Origin: Chiua virens
Taxonomy: Eukaryota; Basidiomycota; Agaricomycetes; Boletales; Boletaceae
Length of the DNA stretch: 64,000 nucleotides
Assembly: GCA_019787685.1 (NCBI GenBank)
Contig: JAHNUO010000070.1
Coordinates: forward strand, 1 to 64,000
Reading direction: 5' to 3'
In this document: positions 10,636 to 21,519 of the stretch, piece after piece
How the letters are laid out: every line of letters begins with the position of its first letter
How positions within the stretch are numbered: the first letter of the stretch is position 1
Notes under the pieces: generated by a model
Seen by the model: only the letters and a program-made list of their open reading frames with translations
The model's database searches: none
What the model was told of the DNA's origin: nothing
Position numbers and translations under genes: made by a program

Positions 10636-12060
10636 GGTAGTTGTTGTTCGTTTGGTGTCACTGAGAGATGAATCGATGATGGTCTGAGATAAGAGCGACG
10701 TGGATCAACAACACACAACAATATCGCCTGATATGTACGTCGTTGCCAGGTGTACATTCATCTTGACATCCAAGTACTCGTGCACTCTCCAGACTGGAGT
10801 ACTCCTCGACTTCACCCCCGCACCCCCATTGATGATCGATGCGCAACCACCTTGCATACCACGCTCACCAACGGCGGCCGTCTGCTCTGCACCCCAGTCC
10901 CCATGATATTGGTCTGATGGCTGTGGGTCCAACGGTCCACCGCCAACTCACTCGCGTTCCGGTTCCGCACTGTCAACGTCATCGGGGTCGACGTATGCAA
11001 TTTCGTGGTCACAGGGAATATGGCGACCATGCTGCGCAGCAGACCAAGTATCGGCTGTGGAACATATGTCAACAAGAGAGGTTCGTAGTGTGCTCTGATA
11101 GAATCCTATACCATCATAAAAGAATAAACACTGCTTACCTCTTCCACGTTCGCGTCTATTTTGCCGATCCGAGAACGACGGTCTCGTCATCATTTCAGGT
11201 CAGTCACAACCCAACTAAGGTCCGAACTCTGCACAACAGTCAGGTTCAGCATGACCACAAAATGGCGCATCGCACACCTCTTCCAATCTGCTTCCAACGT
11301 CGTGTCAACTACATTGACATCCAGACTCTCCTAACCCACCGCGTAAGCATCCAAAGACAATGAAAAGAACAAATGCACCATACGACCCGACACTCTACGA
11401 CCGTCGTTCGCCTCTCCACATATCTCCCAGTCATCTTGCAAAACACCTAGATCCATACACCACGTCCTGACGCACGATAACAACAATGTCCTCAAACATT
11501 CCCCAGTGTCGTAGTTCATCACCTCCAGATCCATCCCGCCTGACCTCATCCTCGACTGGATAGACACGTTGACACCCGATTCTTCAATGCAACACTGCTC
11601 GACAACACCATTGTCTTCACGACAGGCACCCTAGCTGCAAACTGAACGCCCTTAATCAAGACCGACGATAGCTGCCTATTAGACACCATGAAATTCCATT
11701 GTACGTGGTCAGCCATTAGATCACGGACATGACCACGGTACGCACCTGCCTTGTTCACCTCGGTCAGCTGCAACAACTCATCGATGATCATGTCCAGCAC
11801 GCGATCGTCCGCATTCGTGATCTGGACTGCGATGGGGTATGCCTGCTCCAACACTGCCAGTTCTTGGTGCAAAAACGAAGCTGAGTGTCGATGCAGAATG
11901 TTCAGAGACTGAACGAGATCCATGCATCAGTAACGAACCCCCACCAGAGCTCAGACACTCGCAGGACACTCACTCAGAAGGATAATCAACACCGTTCACA
12001 CACAGCTCACTATCAAGGTGCGATCACACTCGATTTCCGTGGCACATACAGAACTCAACT
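10636..12060 (-). other. Possible minus-strand gene or gene remnant
   Basis: Protein-like reading frames lie on the minus strand at 11546-11923 (ATG at 11923, a Leu-rich, helix-like 58-residue stretch), 11331-11640 and 10948-11193. A candidate intron (donor GTGCGT near 11745, acceptor near 11670) joins part of the first, but the step to the second frame needs a frameshift near 11530. No family is recognised. It may be a decayed gene, or one whose splice pattern I could not resolve. Confidence 0.25.
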
Positions 12061-15000
12061 ACCCACCTTTCTTTAAAGATCACTGCAATGTTGGAGACCA
12101 ATCATCAATCCATTACGACCCCAAACGACAACGAAAACACCGACCGACACCCGGTTCCCTGGTTGTGCATCAGCCTTGATCAGCTTCTCGCCATATCCGA
12201 TCCAGCAGCACAGGCCTCACAAGGTCTGATGAGGAGGCGCGTCGTGGTGAAAGATGGTAGGCGTATATTCCTCCAAGAAGAGAATCGTATCAATCAGGAG
12301 CAGAGGGACCATCACCTGTGGAGAGCCAGACCTAAAAGGCAGCCTCTTCGCCTACCCAGACCTCAGGTTTCCAAAACACCGTTGTGCTTGTTCACTGCAA
12401 AAATATGGTCTGTTGTCACAGTAGCACGCACGAATAGTTTTGAGGCCCATGACTACGGTGTCCTCTGTAGAAAATCGAAGAACTTTAATCTTCGTGAATA
12501 TTGAGTGGGATGATCGTACACTTTGACTCACATCTTGCCTTGAGAAGGGCTGTGTAATAGATCATCTTGTGGCGTTCCAGGCTCGTGGATGTCGCCTATT
12601 GTTGGGAAAAGGTCAGCAGGCGACTATAAATCATCCACCCATATACTATGCAGTCTATACTCAATCATCTTTACCAACAATCTCGCCATAAGCCACACCG
12701 TTGACCTTCTTCGCATGCACATACTACGTCATGAAAAGGAGACCGAACATGGCATTCTACTTTTCCTGCAGCCAAGACTTAGAGATCAGTTCAGAGAACC
12801 TATATCCAACGCATGCACACCACACATACCGAATGGCGACTGGTAATACGTATGCGTGACACGACAGTGTCGACATCGACCTCCCCTGATTCGTTGTCAA
12901 ACAACATTGTTTGAGCAACGCAAACGACTTCACGAAGAGCTGTAACCGAGTATCAACTCAATGCCAGTGTGATAAACGATAGAGACGCGCACCAACGATA
13001 TGATCCTCCCATTTTGTTTGCATAACCAGGCAGGTGTGACGTCCCACTCGCTAGAAACCATTCATGTCTGGCCTTGGCAAAGCGCGCATGTAATAGACAC
13101 ACGGCTTGGGCCAAATCGGAGCATCAAGACAGCACCCCCAAGTCGAGTGGTGCACCATTCGGACTGACCGCTGATACGAGTGATGTGCCTGCCACTTATG
13201 ATGGGAAGGCGAGTGCGACACGAGATCCGAGAAGCTCGCCAAGGACGAGGTGGCTGAGATCATGAGCAGAGCAGTCTAACGTCATGCCGGATGAGAACCC
13301 ACCGGCATGCCATCCAATATTTGAATGTCTCCGCGCCGATTCCCCAGCCCCATGAAAACTCAGACGAACTGCGTGTATGCAAGTGCATGCTCGTCAAGGT
13401 AGAGTTTCGTGATCTGAGGACGTTCATGAGGGCCCTTGAACGGTTGTTCTGGCGTGAGTCTCACATTGGAGGATGGTAGCACCTTTGCTCCTGTCCATCG
13501 TTTGAGCACGATAGCAGAGCTTAATATGATCATGAAGATCATATAGCCATCCATACTTGAGCGCCACTTCGTCTTTGCCTCTGAATTCAGCAAAGCAGGC
13601 GGTCCAACCTTCGGGGTGAAGTGGGGATGGACTTGCAGTGCCGATAGGAATCAAGGGCGAGGACAACGTCTGCGAGTGTCGATGACACGCGAGTATTATA
13701 CTGAACAGAACATTCGTACAAAGTGTCTTGTAGGCTAAACGTCAACCGACGAGAGGCCACGAGAGAAGCAGACAACTCACCAGCGAACGAACTCTGTCGG
13801 ACTGACCGAACTGAGCGGCTCTCGAATCACTTTTTCTTGGGAGAAAAGAGGGACGGGCAACCAGGGAGGGATCATCTAATGGGAGGTCAGAGACAGCCGC
13901 GATCGAGAACCAAGGACGAATCAACCGCCTTTCTACTTGCCAACAAGACAATGGTGAGCTTGATGTCGCGTTCCCTAGCGATCTTCTTGTGCTGTACAAT
14001 TTCCCTCCTGAGTTCCGAGTCCTGCTTGCATCCCTCCTCGACACATTCAGGTTCAGTCCGGATCAAGCTACTCGGGGCCACAGAATTCCATTTTCGGTAC
14101 CTCATAGATGCGCAAGATGAGGATAAACATGCTCCCAGTGGAGAAATGCGGAATGTTTGCATATCAATACGGGTGAAATGAGGCCGCATATATGGACAAC
14201 GCGGAATGGAGGCGTGAGCGAGGTGAGTGATGAGTGCGCCAACGAATCCTCGGGTGGGGTCTTCTGGCAGGAGTCGCGGCACGAGTTTACGGGAGGAACT
14301 TCGATCGCTGTGGTACCCATATCGAGTGCCATTGTTGGGGCTAATGTTTATCATGATCGATCGACAGACGACATTTGCGAAAGCAACGCGGCAAAGTCAC
14401 AATCCGACAAATGGCGGGCAGTCAAAACAGAAATTGACGTGATCATTACATAACTCGAAGGAGAGTGCTTGGAAATGGCAGGAAGTTCCCGTCAAATGGC
14501 AATCTCGGATGCAGTACGGCCCTACGGGTACAATGACAGTCGCCTCAGGTTCTTCAGGCATCCGACTCGTCCGTGTAATACTCACGAGTCACTATACAGT
14601 GTGCCAGTCAGGTGTCCTCGAACCTCGACCCCTTCTGAAAGTGCCTCTGCCGATCTCGGTGACCGTGACGTCCTGGAACACATCAAGTCCTTTCACCTAG
14701 TGTTAGACTATAGTCATGGTATCGCTGGACTTCGAAGAACATCCACCCCAAATTTAAGGGTACCAGTCCTATGATCGCAGCTGTCAATGAATCGAGGTGT
14801 TTGCAATTCTCACGCACAAATATACTATGTACATACCAGTTCAAGCCAATGATGGCATGAGACACCACTGCGCTGACAGATTTCCCCCTTCGTGGCAGGT
14901 CCATGCCTGTTACGCAGATAAAGCTGACTGGGACCGAACGTGGACCCCAAAACTGTTCACCATTCCCGGAGCCTTGATCATGATAATGGGGTACGTCTTT

Positions 15001-15201
15001 CTTAGGTTCCAGAATGACATTTTTCTGAGCCCAATGACATTCAGTACTGCTTCGTCAATTGCCATGTGAGCTCCTGAATTGTATTCAATCTCTTCGTGTC
15101 AGTTAATACTCTCCGGCTTCATGAGTAATGGGCCTCTCGTATGTACCCACTGATTATTTTTATTTTGTTGTTTGTTTTATTCCTGACACTATGATACGTA
15201 G
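12061..15201. other. About 3 kb without a recognisable gene
   Basis: Several open frames of 60-155 codons occur on both strands (for example 12088-12504 plus, 13887-14354 minus, 14683-14904 minus). None shows a known motif or splice-consistent neighbours. Parts may be old gene fragments. Nothing is supported well enough to call. Confidence 0.3.
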
Positions 15202-16510
15202 GTCATCGGCTACGTATTCTGTTTCTGTCTTACGGGAGCGCTGGTTGTCCAGGCTTGTGCGTATGTATCTTTGTGTTTTTGATGCGCACCAGCAGTTTAT
15301 GCTCTTCAGATATCTATTGGCATTAGGCGAGTGCCGTGGTTTTCCTTTGTGGAGTTGCAACTGATTGCCCCTCAGTGACAGTCGTCCTTTTTCTGGAAAC
15401 CTTCATGACCGTATTGGTATTTTACGGGTTTGGGGCGATATCAGTCCAACATGTCGATTGGCCGACTGTATCTTCATGCATGACGCTAGCCCCGATCACC
15501 GGGCTTGGTGAGCACCAGCACATTCACATTACTGATCGCTCAGCCTAATATGAAGCAAGTGACTACACTAACTCAGGGTATCGTTGGCGAATATCGTCCC
15601 TCCGGAAATCACGCCTAATCGCAATCCCTATCATGATGGTGACATACTAGTTCTTTAGAGCAGAATTTAATGCACATCACTGATGGCTCATCTGTTTAGC
15701 TTTCCCTGCTCCAGTTCATCAGCATCACATATCTTGGACTTAGTGTAAGTCTCGATCGCTGTTCTCTTGCTGGAAGCTTTCCAGCAAGGCCTATTCCCTT
15801 CGAATGTACCTTCCACCTCCACTCAAACTGCCGACTACTCATACAACCTCTCCCCCTGGTTGGAGGTGAGTACATCACTTTCAATTCGTCTAGGAGTCCA
15901 ACCATTTTAATAAACCTGGCTCGGAAGTAGTTTTGTTAGTGATTTGGCCATTACAGTCCGCGTGATCCTTAGTGTAAGAACTGCTTGCGTACTCTCTTTT
16001 TCGGGGCCATCTCGCTCTCGTGCGCACAGCTTCATCCCTCGAAATTTCACTTTAAACGAAATAAGTCCAGCTTGGTCAGACTAACAAGGCTAACGATCGA
16101 GACGGTTCTAGTAACGACGATCACTGCACTCCTCGAGCTGATCCTTGGCATCGTTTTCGAAGAAGAATTCTATCATGTCGCTGTGTAAGTCCGGAAGTTG
16201 CTTTCGAACAACGTCCACGTCCACATTTTCGATACATTTGGTCAGGTTCTTTGTCCTCTCAAAACTATAAGTGGTCATCTTCTCCGGTCGTTCGCATCCG
16301 TGCCAAGAAACACTGGTATCTAGCTACGCAAATCACTCGCTGGCGACCTTGAATTTCCGCCTCGTTTTTAGGAGTCAAGCCGATCCAACTCTGATAACCA
16401 CCGTCTGGGACGATAAGTCAACGAATCTACGATCAAGTCAATTGGGCTGCCAATGTTGTGCAGATTCGGATCTACCCCGAGAGGCGAGTCTGCTGCATCA
16501 AGTTTTTTTT
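15202..16510 (+). pseudogene. DUF6534-like multi-spanning membrane protein, probably decayed
   Basis: Plus-strand pieces follow the order of the DUF6534 family common in Agaricomycetes. At 15202-15257 there is a membrane helix ending VVQACA. At 15336-15515 comes a segment with FLETFMTVLVFYGF. At 15985-16185 is the hallmark region FKRNKSSLVRLTRLTIET followed by a helix and a good GTAAGT donor. From about 16322 comes YANHSLATLNFRLVF. These proteins normally have seven helices and unknown function. The piece containing FVLSK near 16245-16265 is followed by ATAAGT where a GTAAGT donor would be expected, and no single consistent reading joins all pieces. That suggests decay, although an intact gene with unusual splicing cannot be excluded. 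Confidence 0.45.
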
Positions 16511-16824
16511 TGACTCGTTCCAGGTTGTGTAAACTGACTGGTCCGAGAATGACACACATACTAATCGGGGACCGGATATATGGGACTAAGGGAGGGGGGA
16601 ATGATTTTATGGAGCAGTTACAGCAGCATGATCTTCATGACAGGTCAGTCTGAATGTAAGCTAGTATTATGACGATTTGACATGCAAGGACCGACGTGTC
16701 TTGAGAAGTCACTAATTGACGGTGACCCAAGTAAGCGTCAATGGAATAATCAGAGGGGGGATAACATGCTTCTATCTGCTTCACCCGGAGAAACTCTCCA
16801 CATTGAGCGAATGACATAACGACA

Positions 16825-17735
16825 CTAGTGAGCTCGATGTTGCGAAAGTCTAGACGAAAGAGAGCTCGACTTGGTTGGGGATTGTCTGTGTCTAGCATAC
16901 GCGATGAGAGCAGCTCCGTTCTGGTTCTTGAAGGCATCCATAGCTTCCGTTGCGATACTCGCATCCTGGAACTGGATGAATGCGCTTCTCGAGGAAGGGT
17001 TCTCGTTCTTTTGGTCTATCAGAAAGAACATCCTCAACATCCACCAAGAAAACAGGTTCCAGAAAAAACATGACTCACGGAACCGCACAGCCAGAATGCT
17101 ATCCGCAAAAGCGCCAAACCTCGTCCGTACCTCGTCATCTGATTCCCCCTGAATACCAGGCAACATGAGCGTGTCTGAAGGCTCGGCAAATTTCGATCCG
17201 ATCGACGAATTCTGCGCATGTTCCACAAAGAGTTGCCTGTCAAATACATATATAGGGTCCGCCACATGCGAGTCCACAAAATGAACGGCATCCGCGATCG
17301 ACTCGAACTGGACAAAACCGACGCCTCTAGACATGCCAGCGTCTGTGGTCACTGAAGTACACGCAATCAGCTTCCAATGTTCAAACGACCCAATTTTTTT
17401 TTCCTAAAAAAAAGTAGAACAAGAAACGTACTCAGTCTGACGGACTTGATTTTTCCAAATTCTGAGAATGCGTCCTGGAGTTGTTCGGCAGTCGCCTTGT
17501 AAGGGAGGTTCGCAACGTAACAAGTGCCGGTGGGTTTTGGAGACGTTCGCGCGTCATCTCGGGTTTCGGTGCGCAATGTTGGTGCGGCAGCGGAGAATCG
17601 TCGTACGGTCGTGCTCAAGGGCGCAGCCCAGCGTGCAGGCTGAGCAAAGTGGAGAGCACTCAGTGAACGCGAGCATAACCGCGTCACGGATAGCCTCAAA
17701 GGACTTGAACGAGCCAACAAAGACCTAGAAAACAT
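16825..17735 (-). CDS. RRM RNA-binding protein, probably mitochondrial
   Basis: Three exons (17432-17735, 17079-17351, 16825-17015) with matching phases encode 255 residues. The start is the ATG at 17735. The N terminus is rich in Arg, Ser, Leu and Ala without acidic residues, as in a mitochondrial presequence. The first RRM carries RNP2 CYVANL (about 72-77) and RNP1 RGVGFVQF (about 110-117). A weaker second RRM follows, with AFIQF in the last exon. The C-terminal tail is short and rich in Ser, Arg and Gln. Such proteins act in organellar or nuclear mRNA processing, but the sequence does not fix the target. It lies 180 bases downstream of the E2 gene on the same strand. Confidence 0.8.
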
Positions 17736-17915
17736 GACGAAGTAAGGAAAGGTCAAGTAATATCTACCGTAACACCAAATTTATCCGAGACATTTTTATT
17801 GTCACACGGCGGTCACAGTGTCACGCTACAGTGGAAAACACTACATGTGTTCGATAACGATACGATCAAGGAAAGATGACAGTACAATTCTAAACTCGTC
17901 CAGCAAAGTTCATTA

Positions 17916-18914
17916 TCATAGTCTCTTCAAAGCCTTCTTGCGCTTTTCCACGCCAACAACTCCCGGTGCTGCTGTCCTCTTCACTGCTTTCGAGGCAGTG
18001 CAGAGTGTTCCTACGTTCGAATCTGCAGTAGATAGTGGGGACGGTGACGTCAAGCGTTCTTTGCCATCCTTACTTGAACAAGACGAACGAGACGATTGAA
18101 GTGTGTTTTCGGGAGAAGACCGCAGTGGTTGTGGAGGCAACGTTGACGAAGCAGACTTGTGGGCCGAGGAGGTCGACGATATTGCAATCGCCTGGGCAGG
18201 TTCTGGAACAGCAGTGGGTAACGGAATGCCAGTCTCCGGATCATCAGCGCCGGATGGTTGGAATTCCGGAGGCTTCATCCGTGGAGTGGCGTGCACGCTC
18301 GTGATAATCTTCGCTCGCGAGAAGTAGCTATCATAGTCCTCCAGTAAAAGCTTGCCAGCTTCCTCATCAAGCGCAGACTCTGGATTTGGATAGATGAGAA
18401 GGCATTTTACGGTCACTAGAATGTGACCGATGCCATAAGTCGACTTCCAGTCCTTCTTCAGAGTGTTCACGCATATTTCACCGGCTGAAGAGACGTTCGG
18501 ATGAAAGATCTTGGTAGCAAACCAACCTGAAAAACGCGTTAGGATGACATCAGCGGACCAAATGATAAAAAACAAACACTTAGGAGGAGTGGAAGGGAAT
18601 TCTTCGGTGAATTTAAACCGTACTCGGAAGTACCCCCCCGCATACGGCGTTCCCTCTGGCCACCAGTCAAAACACAATTAGTTTGCGAAAACATAGAAAA
18701 TCACGCAGCCTCACCAGGCCCCTCGATTACTCCAGTAACATCGAGGATATTCTCCTCATTTGTGACAATACGGATCCCTTCTGGAGGATTGTTCCTGAGT
18801 TCGGTGATTTCTCGCATCAAACGACGCATCGCAGCTGGTGTTACAGACTAAAACGCGTGTATACGCGTGATTAAGTCATAAAGGACATAGTGAACGAGCA
18901 GTACGACGTACCAT
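17916..18914 (-). CDS. UBE2S: Ubiquitin-conjugating enzyme E2, UBE2S type
   Basis: Four exons (18912-18914, 18715-18847, 18578-18655, 17916-18526) with consistent phases encode about 274 residues. The UBC fold is clear: [20 protein letters not shown], then [18 protein letters not shown] with the active-site Cys at about 90, and [18 protein letters not shown]. The spacing and the basic C terminus ending KALKRL match UBE2S, the E2 that elongates Lys11-linked chains for the anaphase-promoting complex, whose Leu-Arg tail docks on the APC/C. Between the UBC fold and that tail is a Ser/Pro-rich linker of about 100 residues. The first coding exon appears to be just the ATG, directly before a GTACGT donor; a start at the internal ATG in exon 2 is the alternative. 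The third intron uses a weak donor, GTTTGT, required by phase. Confidence 0.88.
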
Positions 18915-19167
18915 GTCGTGGATATTGGTGATGGATATTTGAACAAGTTGACGTTGGCCGGTCGGCTGACAGATTGAAGTTCGAAAAGCTCGAACATTTC
19001 AAACTCCGCACACCCTGTCTCGTCACGTGTGACAAAGTCAATCACGTGTCAAGTTCAAACCCTAAGTTAAGGTTGACAAGCTTCAACGAGTCGTGAGTCG
19101 ACGAATATTGTGGCATCATCAATGCTAGTACAGAAGTGTATAAATAGTAGCAACATATTATCGTTAG

Positions 19168-20497
19168 TCTGTTAGAGCAGTAAGATAACTCTGTCATCGA
19201 CCACATCAGACTGGACCGTAGAATGAAACCGAGTCATTGGACATACCTCTCTTTCTTCCAAAAACTCCAAGTATGTCAATGCAACAGCAATCCAGAAACT
19301 TGTATCCACACCCAGAATCCGCTCCTCTGCGCGATCTATCTCTAGCAACCCCGTGACCGATCCGACTGTCAATATTGGCGTTCTGTCGTGGAATGTAAGA
19401 AGTGGTGATGGTATTTTGGGAATGAGTTGTGAGAGTCGTTGTCGCGGTTGCGAAGAAGGCCCAGCCTCCTGTGGCGCGTTTACTGGTCTTTCCAGTGCAC
19501 AGAGCGTGAAAGAAGAAGAGTGAGATGGTTTGCTGTTCTGCAGCAGGGCAAGAGCACGCGTAAAGAGCGATCGCTGTTCACCAGGCTGGGGACCAGGGAC
19601 ATGCGGGGACGAATGAGGCGCGAGAATAAATTGTGTGATCTTTGTGGGTATCGCTTTGAGCGCATCCTTCGGTATCCTGGTGGACGTTGACTCTATTGTG
19701 TCGAGTTTTGCGTCAATTGGCGACGGTGAAGAGGGTGGGATGACAACAGGGGCGGCAGGAGGGGTAGGGGGATATGAATGCACAGCTGTACTATCCGAGG
19801 CCAGGCTGTCAGTCGAGGATTTATGATCATCAGCTACCTCGAATGCTGGGGGTGTCAATGTAGGATATACATTTGTTCGACACGAGAAAGACAGCGCCCC
19901 GTCGGAGAAGTTCGGCGAAGCACGAGGTATGGGAAGCAGCGGGATGAAGACCCCTGGGGGGAAAGCAGGGGATCGTATGCGAATATACCATCCCTGTTTT
20001 GGGCGGTGAATTACCCAGCAGATAGTCGAAGTTTGATTATGCTACGAAAAAGTTCAGCCTTGTTTCTGATCTCAATGACACAAAATACAGAATACCCACG
20101 ACGATATGCTCAATGATCTCACGGTCTGAGAGGAAGCGCTCCTGATTTCATTGAGATTGAGGCCAAGAATGAAAAGGAGAGGCTATACTTTGTACCATAT
20201 CACTTTTGTCGAATTCTCCTCAAATATGTTGACGCGCAGATCAGATATCACGTCTGAGCTAGGTAAGACAGGTTGAACAAAGGACAGTTAGAGTCACGAG
20301 CAACCCTGAATGACACACGGACCTTTGTATCACATATCTGGAAAGATTGGGATTATGGGTATGATGCATTGGTGTGTCAACACACGAGTCGTATGCTCAA
20401 CACGGGGCTCACGACGAAGTTGGTCGAGTTTTAAAACGTCCAGTTCGAACTTCGCAGTGCCTGATTTAAGTAGTGGCCCAGACTCAGCTTTCCGTGG
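19168..20497 (-). CDS. Uncharacterised multi-exon protein, 5' end not found
   Basis: Four exons join in phase: 20334-20497, 20189-20258, 20100-20141 and 19247-20041. They give at least 357 residues. The first visible exon starts in phase 0 after an AG at 20498, so an upstream first exon is missing from this model. The order is a charged region (VLKLDQLRRE), a segment ending REIIEHIV, then a compact motif with WVIHRPKQGWYIRIRSP and Pro-rich sequence after it. A long Ser/Pro-rich linker follows, then a C-terminal region with ILGVDTSFWIAVALTYLEFL. After 19247 a GTATGT donor suggests a last exon, perhaps beginning at 19167 after CTAACAG. I recognise the WYIRIRSP-type motif as recurrent in basidiomycete proteins but cannot give it a function. 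No signal peptide or clear membrane helix is visible. Confidence 0.6.
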
Positions 20498-21519
20498 CTA
20501 TGCTGGGCAAGCATAGTTGCCATTTTTATCCAAGCTCTTATAGCTATCTACTAGTGCGTCTAAGATGCGTTGTTATTATACATAACCTTTGGATTTATCT
20601 AACATCCCATTCCCTTCTCACCGAGAATCAGGTACACTACAGTACGAGCTTTATTGCCGCTGGGTGGTGATTGATTTTGATCCCGTGCCGCCGAATAGAT
20701 AACTTTCAGTCCTGCAGAAATTTTTGCAAGAAGTGCCAAAGATTATCATCGTCGATTCACTGAGTACTATTACAGACAGACTCGTCGGTAACACTGAACG
20801 TTTTTCCATCTGCCATGCACTTACGAGAGCCGGCTTCGCGATTTCACAGTGTAGGTTCAGAAAGGGAGTGGCACATTCTTGCAAGTGCCGCCAGTGCCCG
20901 TCGTCCGACTCGCTCGCTGCGATAACGGGTCAGCCTGGGTCTCAGGTCAGGCATTTTGCGGGTAAGGCAGAACTTGTAGGTTTGTCGTTGTTGCCGAGGG
21001 GCGACAGACAATCACGAGGCGAGTTCGAATATGATTAGCTGAGTGTGAGGAGTGCTAATGAGTGGAGACTGAGTACTAAGATCTGAGGGTTGAATTCGAC
21101 GGGAGCTCGAAGTACAGGCTGCAATGACCTTCAAGCTCAGGCTTATACTACTCGTAACTAAGACAAAGGAACAAAGGATGCAACCTAGTCGAAGGATAAA
21201 AAGAAAGCACTAAGTAAATATGACGGCTCGGACATGGAAGAGAAAAGGGGAAGAAACGTGTAAGTACTAAGCACGCAATACTTAGAGAGTAGCGAACATC
21301 GATGTCGATACTTACAAGCCTGGCAAGCGGTAGTAGTAAATAAGAAAGGATTCCAAGGACGACCACTGATATTTATTTCGTAAAATAGGTGACAACGAAG
21401 CAATATCATGATACGTCTTACAATGAGGCTAACATGTTCGTACCACGCAGGTGGACACACCCCTTCGAGTTGTAGGTTGTCACATGAACACTGGACCTTC
21501 TTGCGCCTGGTGAAGAACA
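20498..21519. other. Intergenic, no gene seen
   Basis: It should contain the missing first exon and promoter of the minus-strand gene ending at 20497, and the 3' end of the membrane-protein gene. An ATG at about 20560 (minus) opens a short frame, but not in the right phase to join. Confidence 0.4.

Noticed and set aside
17468..17728. Plus-strand ORFs over the RRM gene
   Set aside because: Arg/Cys-rich shadows of the minus-strand presequence and RRM exon.
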